Origin: Asterias rubens
Lineage: Eukaryota; Echinodermata; Asteroidea; Forcipulatida; Asteriidae
Length of the DNA: 64,000 nucleotides
Direction of reading: 5' to 3'
Assembly (NCBI RefSeq): GCF_902459465.1
Contig: NC_047062.1
Span: 17,615,994 to 17,679,993 of the forward strand
Numbering within the stretch: the stretch's first letter is position 1; each line of letters begins with the position of its first letter. This document shows positions 45,601 through 58,659 of this stretch, in pieces. Below the pieces are notes generated by a model. That model was given only the letters and a program-made list of their open reading frames with translations, was not told the origin of the DNA and ran no database searches. A program made the translations under genes and the position numbers.

Positions 45601-48600
45601 GGCAGCTCGGAAATGGTAAACAATATTGTAAATAAGTTTGTACAACAGGAAAGATTGGTTTTTGTCAGTGTAGTGTCTGTTTATAGGCAGCATTATACAT
45701 AAAGAAATTGTGTGTAAACACTTACACGTCTTGAGGTATAGCTTACTAAACAAACTCTGTACATGATGAAAACTTAAGTTCCAATTTCTAATCCTGTTGA
45801 TGAAAGTTCTGGTTGATTACACCAGCCTTTTTTGTATTATTCTTGCTTTGTTCGAATTCTGTTCACTATTTTGCCCAAACATGCCCCCTTGGATTGTTCG
45901 CGCATGTTTCTGCAGCACTTCTATCTTCATTCAAGTAAGTATCTGGATCAAATGAACTCACAGAAAAAACACACTTAAAGGCAGTGGACACTATTGGTAA
46001 TTACTCAAAATATCTATTAAGCATAAAACCTTCTTTGTGACGAGTAATGGGGAGAGGTTGATGGTATAAAACATTGTGAGAAACGGCTCCCTCTGAAGTG
46101 CCATAGTTTTCGAGAAAGAAGTAATTTTCCACGAATTTAATTTCGAGACCTCAGGTTTAGAACTTGAGGTCTCGAAATCAATCATCTAAACGCACACAAC
46201 TTCGCGTGACAAGGGTGGTTTTTTCTTTCATTATTATCTCGCAAGTTCGAAGACCGATTGAGCTCAAATTTTCACAGGTTTGTTATTTTATGCATATGTT
46301 GAGATACACCAACTGTGAAGGCTAGTCTTTGACAATTACCAATTGTGTCCACTGCCTTTAACTAAATAAATCTAACTGATTAAATTTTTTTTGTGTTCTA
46401 CATAGAGCCGGATGCCTATAAGCGTTCTATGAATGTTAGTATCAGCCCAAAACAAGTTGCTGCAGACTACATTAGGCTGCAAGAGGTCTTGACAGTGAGA
46501 GAGAAAACGGCCAAGTCTTTCATCATCGGCCCAGATGTAACTAAGCCTCACCAGAAACTTGAGGGACAAAAACTTGAGGGACATCCGATATCATTCTTAG
46601 AAGGGTAACTGAATTTGACTCTTAAAATGCCTCTTGCTCTTGATCGTGCTGTAGCCCCATGGTACAAACAAAAAATTATATCATAATAGAGGATTAAAAC
46701 AGGTTTTAAGTTACCTGCGGTAAACCAGTTGTGCTGAGTTGAAGGCATGGTCCTTTGTCGCACAGGTACAACCCTGCAAGGGTTTAAACGGCAGGTTAAG
46801 ACCAATTCACTAATCTTTTAAGTCTAATAAAAAATGCCCTTTTTGTTAAAAACAGTAAACATTTTGGAAAATCTGTAAAACTTTTCTGTACATTTTCATT
46901 TCCTGTCATAACCTCGGGCTCCGTTCTGTGAAGAGACAAATTGCTCAACGGTTATGTGCAACGCGGGTGCTAACAGATTTTAGATTGAGTACCAGGAAGA
47001 TTGATTGCGTTACACGTAAATTGGTCATGTGAACTTCTCTCGACCAATCAGACTGTTCCAGAAGACAAATCAGAGCGTACTGATCCCAAAACGTTGCGTT
47101 GTCAGCCACCAGCTCTTTTCAGAAACAACACCACTCAAAAGAGATTTTCCCATGGTGTGCTACTGCAACCCACACCTTATCAAACAGACTGTCCCAGGTA
47201 TTTATGAATTATGATACTATAAACCTACAGATTCCTTTCCGAGTGTGGCAACTGCACAAATGTGACGACCTTTCACAGTTACTACCTCCAAGTAAAAACA
47301 GCCAGTCTTGATGACTTTTATGATCCTGCCGTCCTTAACACTCTTGCTTTTGAGATCCATGAAGTGAGGAAGCAGGTCAGAAAGTATCGACCACATCGTC
47401 CAAAGATCTGGCTGACAGAAACCGGAGATTCTGTACCTGGAGGAGTGTCAGGAATTTCTGATAGATATGTTGGTGGTTTTCCGTAAGTTTCACTAAATCA
47501 TTTTCTCAAAATATTTTTAAGTGAGGTTCAAACTTTATGCAATATGCAAACACAAAGCTTATTTGACGCTACAAGTCTTTATTCGCAGGGATCGCTGTGA
47601 ATATTGTGCAAGACTTGAGCTAATTCCAACCTGAGTGAATGACTTGTTGCAAGTTTGTGACTTCAAATTGGCTTCGCAATTGCCTTCGCAATTGCCTTCA
47701 CATGAAGTATGAAAAAAAAAGTGCTTTTATCGAGTCATCTTGGCACTTTCTTATGCTGGATGGTGTGCTGGGAGTCAAGCATGCTTAAGGCTGCTGTAAT
47801 GATCTGGAAGAATCCACCCCGACAACAAAGCAGTTCTTTCTGATGCTCCGAATATGTGAAAAATGTTAACCGCTATTTTCTCTTTCACTCTTCATCAGCT
47901 TTTTAGACAAACTTGGAACAGGGGCAAAGAATGGCTTGGATGTAGTCATGAAACAGCAGTTCATTGGAAGATTTTGTGGACTTGTGGATGGTACCAACAC
48001 TGAGGCGAGACCTGTGAGTGAAACTTCCATTTGACATTAAAATTTCAATTTCTGTTAAATAGCCTTTCATTCGGGACTTCAGCTCTGTAGATTTAAAGAA
48101 AGGGCTGGAATCCTTGTTATTCTAGCCTCATTGTTTGTTTCCTCCAGTACACCACTTGACCAATTTGCTTCTTTTTGAGTAGGTGTATCTGGGTGCACCC
48201 CACTGTGACGAACCTCACTAATAATTCAGAGGCCCTCAAAAATGTCTGTAAATTACAGAGTTTTTATGGTCTTCAGTTTATTGAGTATTTACAAAAAAAC
48301 ACTTCTAATTAAAGCATTTCAAATTAAGTTTTGTAATTTTGACTTCCTTAGGTTTACTGGGTGGCGTACATTCACAAACGGCTCGTTGGTGAGAGAGTTC
48401 TGAATGTATCAACAAACATACAGACTGAGACTCTACGTATCTACGCCCACTGCACCCAAACAAGGTATGAACAGTATGCCAAAACCTATGCCAACTATAC
48501 TCAAACAAGGTATAATTATAACACGGTCTCAAATCCTTCTATACCCACTGCACCCAAAGAAGGTATGTACAGTACATACCCAAAACCTATCCCCTTTTCA

Positions 48601-50692
48601 CCCAAACAAGGTATATTTATAATGCGGCCTCGGAACCTTTTATGCCCACCGCACCCAAACAAGGTATGAACAGTACATTGTACATCTAAAACCTATGCAA
48701 ACTGTACCCAAATCTGCCAGCAGAGGGCGCCAGCCTGCCTCCTTGATGGAGCCACTGGTGGGCCTGTGTTGCATAAAAGCCTCTAGATGTCCGGAGAGTA
48801 GAGAAACTTTGTCCAGTTTTCTTCATTGTTGTTTGAAACCAGCAGAGGAGTTACAGTATTATTACAGTATTGACCCATTTCACTTGACGTCATCATCAGA
48901 AAAATCTTGAATGCGCCATACTGGTGGGAAATTTCACTGTGCGTTTTCATATATATCTCTATGCATAGAGTATGCTGTGTGTTATGCAGTGAAGTGCGCA
49001 TTTTAGGCGACGCTGCGTTAATACACGTAAACCTAACTGCCCACCAACATGGTGAGCATGGCATCAGTCGCGCGTGTGATGCGCGTGCAAGGGGTCAATA
49101 CTAACTGTATCTGCATAAAGTGGTAATGAGGCTCTTGGTGCTGTGGTATGATTAGGCTATACACTAACAATAATATACACAACACTCTAACTCCTTGTTG
49201 CGGGATCACAACAATAACACTGATATAAACTCCTAAAACCAAAGGATTCAACCTGCTCATAAAAAAAGATGTGACAATCTAATAAAAATGTGTTAGTATT
49301 CAAAACGAAACCCCAAAAGGCAAATAGACCTTGTAAGACACAATAGTCAAAGTAATATTTCACAGTTGAATATCACTGGGGTCAGTGTGACAAACAAACA
49401 TGAGCACGTCTACCCATTGAGGATTTTAACGAAAGGGATTTGGGTGTTTTGACAGAGCGAGGAGTCTCATGCTTTGCTTTCCAAAACCAATGGAGACATG
49501 CCTAAAAAATGTGTCAAAACAACGGGAGAAGTCCTTAATGTACGGATTTGACAAACAACTTATCTGGCAATGCGATATTTGTGTCATTGATGAATTTGAA
49601 AATGCTTCGTTCCTCTTTCAGATATGGTAAGTACAGTCCTGGAGCTGTGACTTTGATTGTGATCAATCTACACAAATCAAACAGCTATCAACTCGATTTG
49701 CAAGGTACCATTGGAAATAACACTAAAGAGGAGCACCTGATGACCCCTAGTGGAACGGATGGCATACAGGCTAGGTAAGTAGGCTCGGCTGTAATATGGG
49801 GGATATCCGAGGCAACTTAAAAGTTGTTAAGAGTATGTTAATTGTGGTTTTACCCATATACAGCGATGTGTGTTAGCACTGTATATTCAGTACTTTCCTG
49901 AGCTCTGTGAAAAAAATCACAGGCATATTAGTCGGGTGGGATTAGAACCCAGGACCTTTGCAATTCTAGAGCAGTGTCTTACCAACTAGACACTGTCCAC
50001 CGAGATTGCCTGGTAGCTAGAGGCAGTTCAAATCCTATATTTTGGCACCGTGTACTGCACTAGATGTTAAATTTGCATCAGGGATAAAGAATAATCATTT
50101 TAGTTTTACCCAGACACACCGATGTGGGCTAGTAGCACTCAGTGCTTACTCATATCACTCGGTTGGGATTAAAATCCACGACCTTTGTAGTTCTAGAGAA
50201 GTGTCATACCAACTAGACCACCGAGATTGCCCAGTAGCTTGTTACCTGGCATGGGTCTGTCTTCATCTTCATTGCATTTTTTTGGGGAAAAAAGAAGAAG
50301 CACAATGCAGAGCAGATCTGTGCAAAGAGCGAATAATAGCGTGTGGAGATCACAAGGGGTTTTGCAACAAAGAGTTGTAGAATGCACAATGCAGAGCAGA
50401 TCTGTGCAAAGAGCGAATAATAGCGTGTAGAGATCACAAGGGGTTTCGCAACAAAGGGTTGTAGAATGTTGAGCAGTCACCGAATGAAATACCATAACTC
50501 AAGCCTATATTGCTTTACCCCCTCTGCATTAGATATGTGAGCCTTAACAATATCAAGCTGGAGATGTTAAATGACAGACAGTTCCCTGAGCTGAGTTCGA
50601 GACTCCTAACACCCAAACAGAAGATCAAACTTCTCCCTTTGACCTATGGGTTCTATGTGATTCCAAAGGCAAACCTTAAAATATGTAAGTAA
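42632..50692 (+). CDS. HPSE: Heparanase (endo-beta-glucuronidase, GH79), start codon unresolved
   Basis: Exons: first coding exon ends at 42735 (frame open from 42632), then 43893-44042, 44885-45021, 45442-45615, 46406-46604, 47231-47482, 47899-48013, 48352-48464, 49622-49774, 50533-50692 (stop). All phases join; exons 2-10 give 484 aa plus the leader (human 543). The first exon reads GVVIFLVVSTCYAATA, a good secretory signal core, but the frame is closed by TAG at 42629-42631 with no ATG, so the start must be in an upstream exon. Family blocks: LAKGLSPSYLRFGGT; acid/base Glu in WQLGN|EPDAY (codon split by the intron); nucleophile Glu in IWLTETG; LDKLGTGAKNG. The C-terminal beta-sandwich follows (VTLIVINLHK) and ends in YGFYVIP. 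It cleaves heparan sulfate in lysosomes and extracellular matrix. The region of the human linker is short: about 34 residues against about 77. Confidence 0.93.
42744..42921. mobile_element. Inverted-repeat MITE directly after the HPSE first-exon donor
   Basis: ACAATGAGCAAGTTCGAGCA pairs with GCTCGAACGTGCTCAACATTGT; inner arms AGTCGACCATTGGT / ACCAATGGTCGACT also pair. The left end starts 9 bases after the 42735 exon boundary. Confidence 0.8.
44401..44613. mobile_element. MITE with ATAGACCGTATTGAATA ends, HPSE intron 2
   Basis: The left end ATAGACCGTATTGAATA and right end TATTCAATACGGTCTAT are inverted repeats. Inside are two copies of CTACAAGATGGCG and a (GT)n stretch around 44464-44485. The ends share ATAGACC with the elements at 19522 and 33052 but the interior differs. 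Confidence 0.82.
44622..44700 (+). repeat. tRNA-like pseudogene
   Basis: AGTTGGTAGAGCACTGG resembles an A box and GGTGGTTCAAGTTCAACCCC a B box/T arm. The acceptor stem does not close (GGGCTAG has no partner), so a functional tRNA is unlikely. It starts just after the MITE ending at 44613. Confidence 0.5.
45975..46361. mobile_element. TTAA-flanked MITE, family A, HPSE intron 4
   Basis: A nearly complete copy from TTAAAGGCAGTGGACAC to GTGTCCACTGCCTTTAA, with the inverted pair TTTCGAGACCTCAGG / TGAGGTCTCGAAATC. It ends about 45 bases before the HPSE exon at 46406, so it is the likely reason for the short distance to that acceptor. Confidence 0.9.
48440..48670 (+). repeat. Tandem copies of the HPSE exon 8 donor region
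   Basis: The end of exon 8, CACCCAAACAAG|GTATGA (donor at 48465), is followed in the intron by at least four further copies of (C/T)(A/T)CACCCAAA(C/G)AAGGTAT: at about 48499, 48551, 48596 and 48652. Spacing is about 45-55 bases. Between them CCAAAACCTATGCC or CCAAAACCTATCCCC is also repeated. Each copy keeps a GTAT donor-like site. None can be an exon by itself without an acceptor. Confidence 0.85.
49845..50040 (-). repeat. tRNA-derived SINE, family S1, HPSE intron 9
   Basis: On the minus strand, GTCTAGTTGGTAAGACACTG is an A box and GGGTTCTAATCCC a B-box-like segment, followed by the family tail (AGTACTGAATATACAGTGC, then TATATGGGTAAAACC). Same family as 4852-5006. Confidence 0.8.
50095..50240 (-). 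repeat. tRNA-derived SINE, family S1, second adjacent copy
   Basis: Carries GGTCTAGTTGGTATGACACT and the tail words GTGTCTGGGTAAAAC on the minus strand, lying directly after the copy at 49845-50040. The tail contains CAGTGCTTACTCATATCACT in place of the usual sequence, so it is diverged or internally deleted. Confidence 0.7.
50301..50467. repeat. 84-bp tandem duplication, HPSE intron 9
   Basis: Two units, 50301-50384 and 50385-50467, both start CACAATGCAGAGCAGATCTG and contain AGCGAATAATAGCGTGT and GATCACAAGGGGTTT. They differ at only a few positions, so the duplication is recent. Confidence 0.92.
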
Positions 50693-52657
50693 ACTCCATC
50701 CACTTTAAGGTCGTTGGCAATACGGAAAAATTGCAATTTTAAAGCTAACCAAAGAAACCTAGATGTTTTTCCTTTGTTTTATTGTAACACAGTTAATGAT
50801 TGAATTGTACTATAACTTGTTGACAACAGTACCATTGTTTATGATTTATATACAAATTTTGTATACACTGATTTTTTTTATAGTACAGTAATTTATATGT
50901 ATTTATTAAAGTAATTTTAATTTTATCAAAGTTGAATTTATTATACATATCTCGATTGAAATGTTTTAATTAAACATGCATCTGGTAATCATTGATGCAT
51001 AGAGCATATTAAATGAAGGCAATATCTCTAACAATTAATTACCATCAAAAATATTTTTGTAAAAGAGTCACTAAAGCTGTTGATAATACATAACATTTTA
51101 AGAAACGATTCCTTCCAAAGAGTGTGCTTTTATAGAAAGGGATTAAAAAAAAAAAAGCATTTCAATCTGAGAAACTTTTCTTCATGGAATGTTTCTCAGA
51201 TTGTATATTCCAATTACAGATTCCTGCTTGGACATAATTTTTCGCATTTTGGTTTTTTGGGCTCGTTCAATGATGAATTACGTCACACACTGTAACTATA
51301 GTGTAGTAATGGGCGGGTGGGTCTTTTTTCTCTGTAATATTTTCAACTGAAATAATATATTACTTTTTTTGTAATAGAGTACACCTTTGTAATAAAATAA
51401 ACAAACAAAATAATTACAGGAGGATAAATCTGTAAGAGTCAAACAAACTGTACACAAATTTTAATTTTGGTTATACCCAATTTTCTTTATCCCGGATGCA
51501 AATTTCCATCTATTAAAACTGTTGAATATTGTATTCTGGCATCCACTGTGAGGGCATTTTACACTGCTGTTTATGATGTGGTCTTGAGTGTTATTATAGT
51601 CAAGAAAGATGTAACGGAAATGCACTTTGTTTGTTTTGTAACAAATGCACTGTGAGTGGTTTGCGCTGGTGACAAATAATCCTTCAATCAAAATAACAAG
51701 GATCTATTTAAAAGATGGAAATTTGCATCGGGATAAAGAGTTTTAACTTTGGTTTTTATAAATAATTCCCTCCGTGGAAATAAAACCCACTTTGGTTTTA
51801 CCCATATACACCTATGCAGATAAGCACTATATACTCAGTACAAGGATTTACTTTGAACGGAGGGTTATATAAAAGCTTGTCACAATGGGCCATCCACTAA
51901 AATGATAAAAAGGAGGGAAAAAAAATAATACCTGGGTACCAGCTAGTCAGAATACCATTACCTTACAGGGCTTGAACCTAACACTGGACTACAGGAGTGA
52001 GACCAGTGTTTTTAGCGTCGGGCCAGTAAACCTAATACAACCGGACACATGCCTGACATCATCTTAAATTTTTAAAATTAGGTGCAAATGTTTAATTTTA
52101 GTCTTATGAATATTTTTCAACTCTTTAACAGATGTTATTTTTACATCGGGGATGAAGAATATTCTTCTGCTTTTTTTACCCATATACACCGATGTGTGCA
52201 ATAGCACTGTATACTCAGTACTTTCTCAAGTTCTTTCAATTCTGTTGATTATGTAGTTTTACAAGTTAGACAAAAGTGAGTTATAAATCTTCAGTAATTC
52301 CTTATCCCAGCAGGCCTGTATCCCAGGTACCTGAATATGAGGGACTCCGCCCAAACAAGCTTGCTTTTAGGGTACACCCGCCACTTCTCTCTTCCCCACA
52401 AGTGTATCTAAAGTACCTTTATGTGTATTATTGTGTAAGCAAATCAATTGGATGGAAATATCAACTGAACTATAACCAGGATTTGCCCTTAACCTTTTCA
52501 GTGGCTAGCCAGCAGGACCAGTTTTATATTGTCACTTCACTGTTCCACCAACTTTTTTACCAATCCATATCAAATTAAAAAGAGATGTTTTTCAAAACTG
52601 ATCTAACCAGTAACCAGCCGGACCACTTTGAGAGGATTTGACCGGTCTCCTGGTGTT

Positions 52658-53052
52658 TTAAAGGAACACGTTGCCTTGGATCGGTCGAGTTGGTCTTTGA
52701 AAAGCGTTCTGTAACCGTTTGTTATGAAATGCATATGGTTAGAAAGATGTTTTAAAAGTAGAATACAATGATCTATACACAAATATGCCTCGAAATTGCG
52801 TGGTTTTCTTGTTACCCTGTCGACTAACACGGTCGGCCATTTTTGGGAGTCAAAATTGTGACTCCCATAAATGGCCGACCGTGTTAGTTCGCGACGTAAA
52901 AGGAAAACCGTGCAATTTCGAGTGATACTTGTGTTGGTCATTATACATTCTACTTTTAAAACATCTTTCTAACCATATGCATTTCATAACAAATGGTTTC
53001 AAACGCTTTTAATAGACCAACTCGTCCGATCCAAGGCAACGTGTTCCTTTAA
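52658..53052. mobile_element. 395-bp near-perfect palindromic TTAA element, family B
   Basis: Begins TTAAAGGAACACGTTGCCTT and ends AAGGCAACGTGTTCCTTTAA. Arms of about 190 bases pair almost throughout, for example GAAATGCATATGGTTAGAAA / TTTCTAACCATATGCATTTC and AACACGGTCGGCCATTT / AAATGGCCGACCGTGTT, around a centre near 52854. TTAA at both ends parallels family A, but the sequence is unrelated. Confidence 0.92.
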
Positions 53053-53388
53053 CTTACTACGTTTGGCTAAAACACGGTTTGTATCCCATGTTGTTTTATG
53101 GCATAACCAAAAAAAACTTGTCTCTGTGTGTGCTTATCAAAAAGCTGCACTTCGTGTCGTTCAATGAACTTTGCTGTTGGGACAGGGACACGATGGGACA
53201 CGCAAAACCAGCAAGATACACAGCCTTGACAGAAATTTATCTCAATTTGAAATGATTCAAATTGATAAGGACACGTTTTAGCCGGCACACAGTGGTTGAA
53301 CCCAAACCTGATCTTGTTTGATATGTGCTTCGCTGCAACTACCCGTGGATGTTGTCATGGTGTTTAACAAATTCTGACTTGCCTGAAA

Positions 53389-53744
53389 AAAAGACACTGG
53401 ACACTAATTGGTACTACTCAAAACAATTGTTAGAATAAGAACATACTTGGTAATGAGCAACGGAGAGCTGTTGATAGTATAAAACATTGTGAGAAACGGC
53501 TCCCTCGTAATGTAGTTTTTGAGATAATTGCTCACTCAAATATTTGAATCTGATAAAATACTTCAGGCCTGAAGACCTTAGGCATCTGAAAGACCACAAA
53601 TTTGTGCAACAATGATGTTTTTCTGTCATTATTCTCTTGCAACTTCAATGACCAATTTGATTCCGAATTTTCACTGATTTGTTGTGTTATGCTTGTGATA
53701 CACCCTGGTCTTTGACAATTACCAAAGGTATCCAGTGCCTTTAA
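53389..53744. mobile_element. TTAA MITE, family A (diverged)
   Basis: Left end AAAGACACTGGACACTAATT, right end ATCCAGTGCCTTTAA; the interior includes GAGAAACGGCTCCCTC. The left TTAA is mutated. Confidence 0.8.
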
Positions 53745-56700
53745 CACTTAATCTCAGTATTATAGGTGTTTGTGAGTTGTCTTTCCAGGATAATATTTTT
53801 GTCTTTAGTGTAGAACCTCCATGGTTTATGTAATCCTTGGAAGAAGCGCTGTCAAATGCTTGTTTAATAACAAAACTACATAATACTAATTTTCTGCGTC
53901 CTTGTGCCTAAAATCTGATGGTGTCATAGTGCACTTTGTCCCCGGGTGTGTGTGGGTGTGTGACCCCGGTAGATGAACACGTGCTGAAGGAAGTTTATTC
54001 AAAAAAAGGCGCTATCAGACGAAACGCCTGCACGCTTCGTCATACGGAATCTCCCGCCACACCTGAACTAAAAACAACTCATGAATGGAGTATCACGAGG
54101 GATAAATTGGAAAAAACCTTCACTAATCATCATGAGCAGCCGCAACTATATCCTTGGAAAAATTGTCCTTTCATTTGGTTGAAATGGTTGAATGACATCA
54201 ATGTTGTTGTTGTTGTTGTTTTTTTTTTTTTTTGGGGGGGGGGCTGATTGACAAAATTTTAATTAGCTATTCGTTATAGACTCAAGAAAGATTTAATGTT
54301 AAGATGTTACACGAACAAATCGCAAATTAACGTGGTTAATTAAAAAACGACCTAAAAATGAGTTATTGGTGGGATCCAAATTATATCTCATCCATCATCC
54401 ATGTAGGCCAAACTACTTTAAAAACGGACAAATTTGCATGGCTCGTGCATTGTCCGTGTTCGTATAGTTTAAAAAGCATCACCTGTCACAATTCGCCAAA
54501 AAGAGAAGAACAAAACTTATTTCGTCGAAAATCGGGCCATATCTGGGTTTGCAGACGGTATGCAGTCCTTTTGGCCAAACATCTCCCCCAATGGTGATAC
54601 CCTGGGAAAGAAAGATGTTCAAAAGAGTTGGCATATATGCCTAGTTTCTTCGTATACTATAAAAGTGACTATACAAGCCTACTGAAACAATTCACAATGC
54701 TGATTCGTGATGAGATCCAGGATTGTCTATCTGTTTAGCCAGGCTGAACCTTGAACAGCTGATATCATAATATTACAGCTGTAAAGTGCTTATCAAGTTC
54801 ACAGAGACCAGCGGCGACATTGGAGTTGATCATGGGTTGTGGTCGTGCACATTGTATGGTGCTGTCAGGGACAGTAGCATAAATAGGACTCAGTCCTCGC
54901 GTGAACATGATATGCTCATGAAGACTATACAAGCCATTGGACAAGTTGTCACTGATAAAATAATAAATTGCATTTATAATCATGAAAACTAGATCAACAG
55001 TTTATACAATGAATAAATAAACAGGCGCAGCATACACTTTGGAGATGAAACATAATATTCTTTCTCCATGATTATAAGTGACCGTGGAACAAAAATTCAG
55101 ACTTTTAACGTAACAAAAACTTTACAAAAATAGTTTCGCATCCAAAGCATTCATACGCCAATATATTTTCTTTTAGGAAAAGTAATCAACTCATTTCAAT
55201 AAATGTTTGGAATGTGATAGTTTAAGTAGGCCTGTTTGCACGAGCACATCAAGTTACGTTTTTGGGTAGGGCGTGATAGGATGATGGATTAACAGGTTCA
55301 CTCTATAGTAGTAGGCCTACACACAGGTCTGATCCTAATAGTGGTTGTCTTGTAAAGCTGCCATTTTTTAATTTAGAATTCTTTTGCAGTTGCAGGTCTA
55401 TTTTCATACATGCTGGCACCATCTTCCTCAAGTCCCGAGTAGGCTATGCAATATTTGGATTCATGTACCAATGGTCCAAAATGCAACTGACAAAGTTGCT
55501 CTCCCAATCTCTAATTGGTTACAAAGATTTAAAAAGGAGACATTTTACAGATGGACGCCCCCTTGGAGATCGCCTATTTATGCATTTTCTGGATCATCCA
55601 AGTAGGCCTTCCGCCTTTACTGCCGGGTTTCCGGTTTGTTGAGTTGCTGGTACATGTTTAGTTGCTTCTTCCGATGGCTGATCGAAACAGACTGGTAGTA
55701 CGGGTGGGTAATTGTACATTTATTTTTATAACTTATACTTAGTAGATTTAGACAAAACTTGAACTTGCCATCAACTCGTAATGACCACCAGACTTGAATG
55801 AACACAAAGTACAACAACTAAATGATAATAATAAATGCATCGTTTAACAAATCTCAGATAGGTCTACCTAATTTATTCCTCCATGGGTCTACATATATGC
55901 ATTAGCACCGGAAGTATTAAAATGAGGAATTCCATTTCTAGGCATCTTCGGTTGTGTGTGGGTTTGTAAATTTACACATTTTGTTTTCCTAAAAAATAAA
56001 AACACGCGCCATCATTGAACTCATGTTATTTGATGAAGCGGTTTTTTCGTTTTACTCTTTCATCTGGGCTTCTTTCGTAACAATTAAAACAAAACATATT
56101 AACGATTCACTGGACCAGGAGTGAAGAAGTCAGCTCAAACTTTGACCGGTCTTTTTATATTATAATTGCCACAAATAATGTGCCCCCAGACCTACTTCTT
56201 TTCCTCTGATGCAGTTAGTAGGCCTAGTCCCCTCTAAAGAGTTCCTGGAATTCTCAGAATACAGAAAGATATACAAAAGGAAGGGAAGCACCACGTTGAG
56301 TGCCAATTGAGCGCCAAGGTGTCATTTTGTAGAATGTCCTCCGGTGTTTGTATAGGCCGGTGATCTCATTGATTGACAATAAAACATCCCATTCAGTGTC
56401 ACAAGTATTGATCTTTTTCAGCATCGCGCAAAGTAAAGACAGTGAAGACCAAATCGGCATTTGAATGTATTAGGCATACTCCATTGTTCCTGCTGTTTTT
56501 ATAATGTTGGTATACAACAATAAAACAATAAAATAACGAAATGTGGCGCGATGTCCGATGACCTTTAGGTGAACAATGCTGTTACTTTACCACCGAGCTC
56601 GCAAAAGACAGCTGATGTAGGCCATCAACCTCTTCATGCAATACATTTATAATATGCACACACAGCAACAGCTCATTTAGGTCGATAGCGTCAAGATAAA

Positions 56701-57188
56701 CAACGGTCGAAGTTCATGCTGTAATTCGGGATAGTCCTGTTACGTACATTAGCGTAATTATTCGGTATTTTGTACTTCTTCTTTTTATTTGACCTTCTGT
56801 TGTGGTTTTACGGGTCCATTGTTCCTATCAGCTGGGAGGCTGTTGACTTTGTTTTTAGAGTCCGACGACTGTTTTCGGGAGTTGGATATTTTTGTAACTG
56901 CTACGAAAACTGGTTCAAATCGGAATGAGGCTTTCTGTGCAGAGTTGTGTGTGCATGTGTCCACCCCCCCCCCCAAAAAAAAAAACAAAAAAAAACGAAG
57001 AAAAAAACAATAGAAGGAAGTCTGTCAATTTGGGAAATGGAGCGATAATGATGTGTAGGCTACCTGTCACATGATTTTTTAACAAACGTACATAGTCACA
57101 TGGTCACACTCAACAAATAGGCTGCCCTCTCCACTCAAATTAACATATTTTGTTAGTGTCTTTAAAATATTGCAGAGAAATGTAGTCT

Positions 57189-57573
57189 TTAAAGCCATTG
57201 GACACTTTCGGTAAACAGTATTGTCCAAGGCCCACACTTCGTGTATCTCAACATAAACATAAAATAACCAACATGTGAAAATTTGAGCTCAATCGGTCGT
57301 CGAAGTTGCGAGATAATAATGAAAGAAAAAAAACCCTTGTCACACGAAGTTGTGTGCTTTCAGATGCTTGATTTTGAGACCTCAAATTCTAAACTTGAGG
57401 TCTCGGAATCAAATTCGTGGACAATTACTTCTGTCTCGAAAACTACGTCACTTCAGAGGGAGCCGTTTCTCACAATGTTTTATACCATCAACCTCTCCCC
57501 ATTAGTTACCAAGTGAGGTTTTATGCTAATATTATTGTTTTGAGTAATTACCAATAGTGTCCACTGCCTTTAA
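57189..57573. mobile_element. TTAA MITE, family A
   Basis: Runs from TTAAAGCCATTGGACAC to GTGTCCACTGCCTTTAA and includes TTTTGAGACCTCAAATTC / CTTGAGGTCTCGGAATC and GAGGGAGCCGTTTCTCAC. It is opposite in orientation to the copy at 45975. Confidence 0.9.
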
Positions 57574-58659
57574 AATAAATCCGTAATTCTCGATATCGAG
57601 AATTGATGCTGTTTTAATGTTTTTTTTCCCGAAAAGTAAAGCATTTCTTGGAATAATATTTCAAGAGAATTCTTTCACCATTACCTTCTGTAAACCCTGT
57701 AAGTTATTTGTAAATCTGTGAACTTTTAATTTTTTAATATTTTTAATTATTTCATAAACACTATAAAACCCCTCACCAAGAGCAATTAAGCAAGGGTCCC
57801 ATGCTAGATTGATTGCAGCAAGTTTGTAAAATTGTGCAAATAAATGTACTTCGTGTACAAAAAAGAATAAAAATGTTCACTCACTCTGTGGGTAATTTTC
57901 TGCAAGGTATGTGGGACTACGTTGGAAAGTATGAGACCTATACTCCTGTTACATAGCGACATGTAACGGTTTACAATGTGCTGTGGCGCAATATAATTAT
58001 GCTGCCAATCAAACGCAGGAACACCGGGGAGAACCCTAAATTTGTTTTCGATACGTGCACCGGGTTCTGTTACCTGCGTTCCCTTCCGAAATGTGTTCTG
58101 ACAAAATAATAGTGCAATAGCCCCATTTAATTTGAACTTTGTCGAATACATTTTTCTTATTTCATTATTGTAAATTCAATCATTGAGTAGGGTTTGACAG
58201 GTGTGTCTCGAGACATGTTCCCGCCGCGATGCTTTGCAAAGTGAGACAGTGACGTCAATCGAACCTCGTTTGAACTTGTATTGTATCCACACGACCCCAT
58301 TTTAGTAAACGTCAAAATCGCGTCACGGGAAGGTTTTCTAGCGAAGTTTTTTTCACTCCACGGCTGTAAGTGTTCAGGCTACTCCAAATTTGATTCTGTA
58401 AAACTTTCAGCATTAACGTTATATTAATTGCACTATTTTTATTTGTTACACTTTATTAAATAAATAATGACCTAAATAATAAATTTATTTATGTGTAATG
58501 ATAATATTGTCTACAATAAGTATGTGTTGATATTAATGGCATTCATATAAAATAAAATGTTTGTATTTAGTCTATGTTTTCTTCAGGGCAGGTCGAAGAT
58601 AATTGCATCGTGTTGCTCCATGCCCGTCTGGAAGTATGTATATTGTTATGTTTGTGTAT

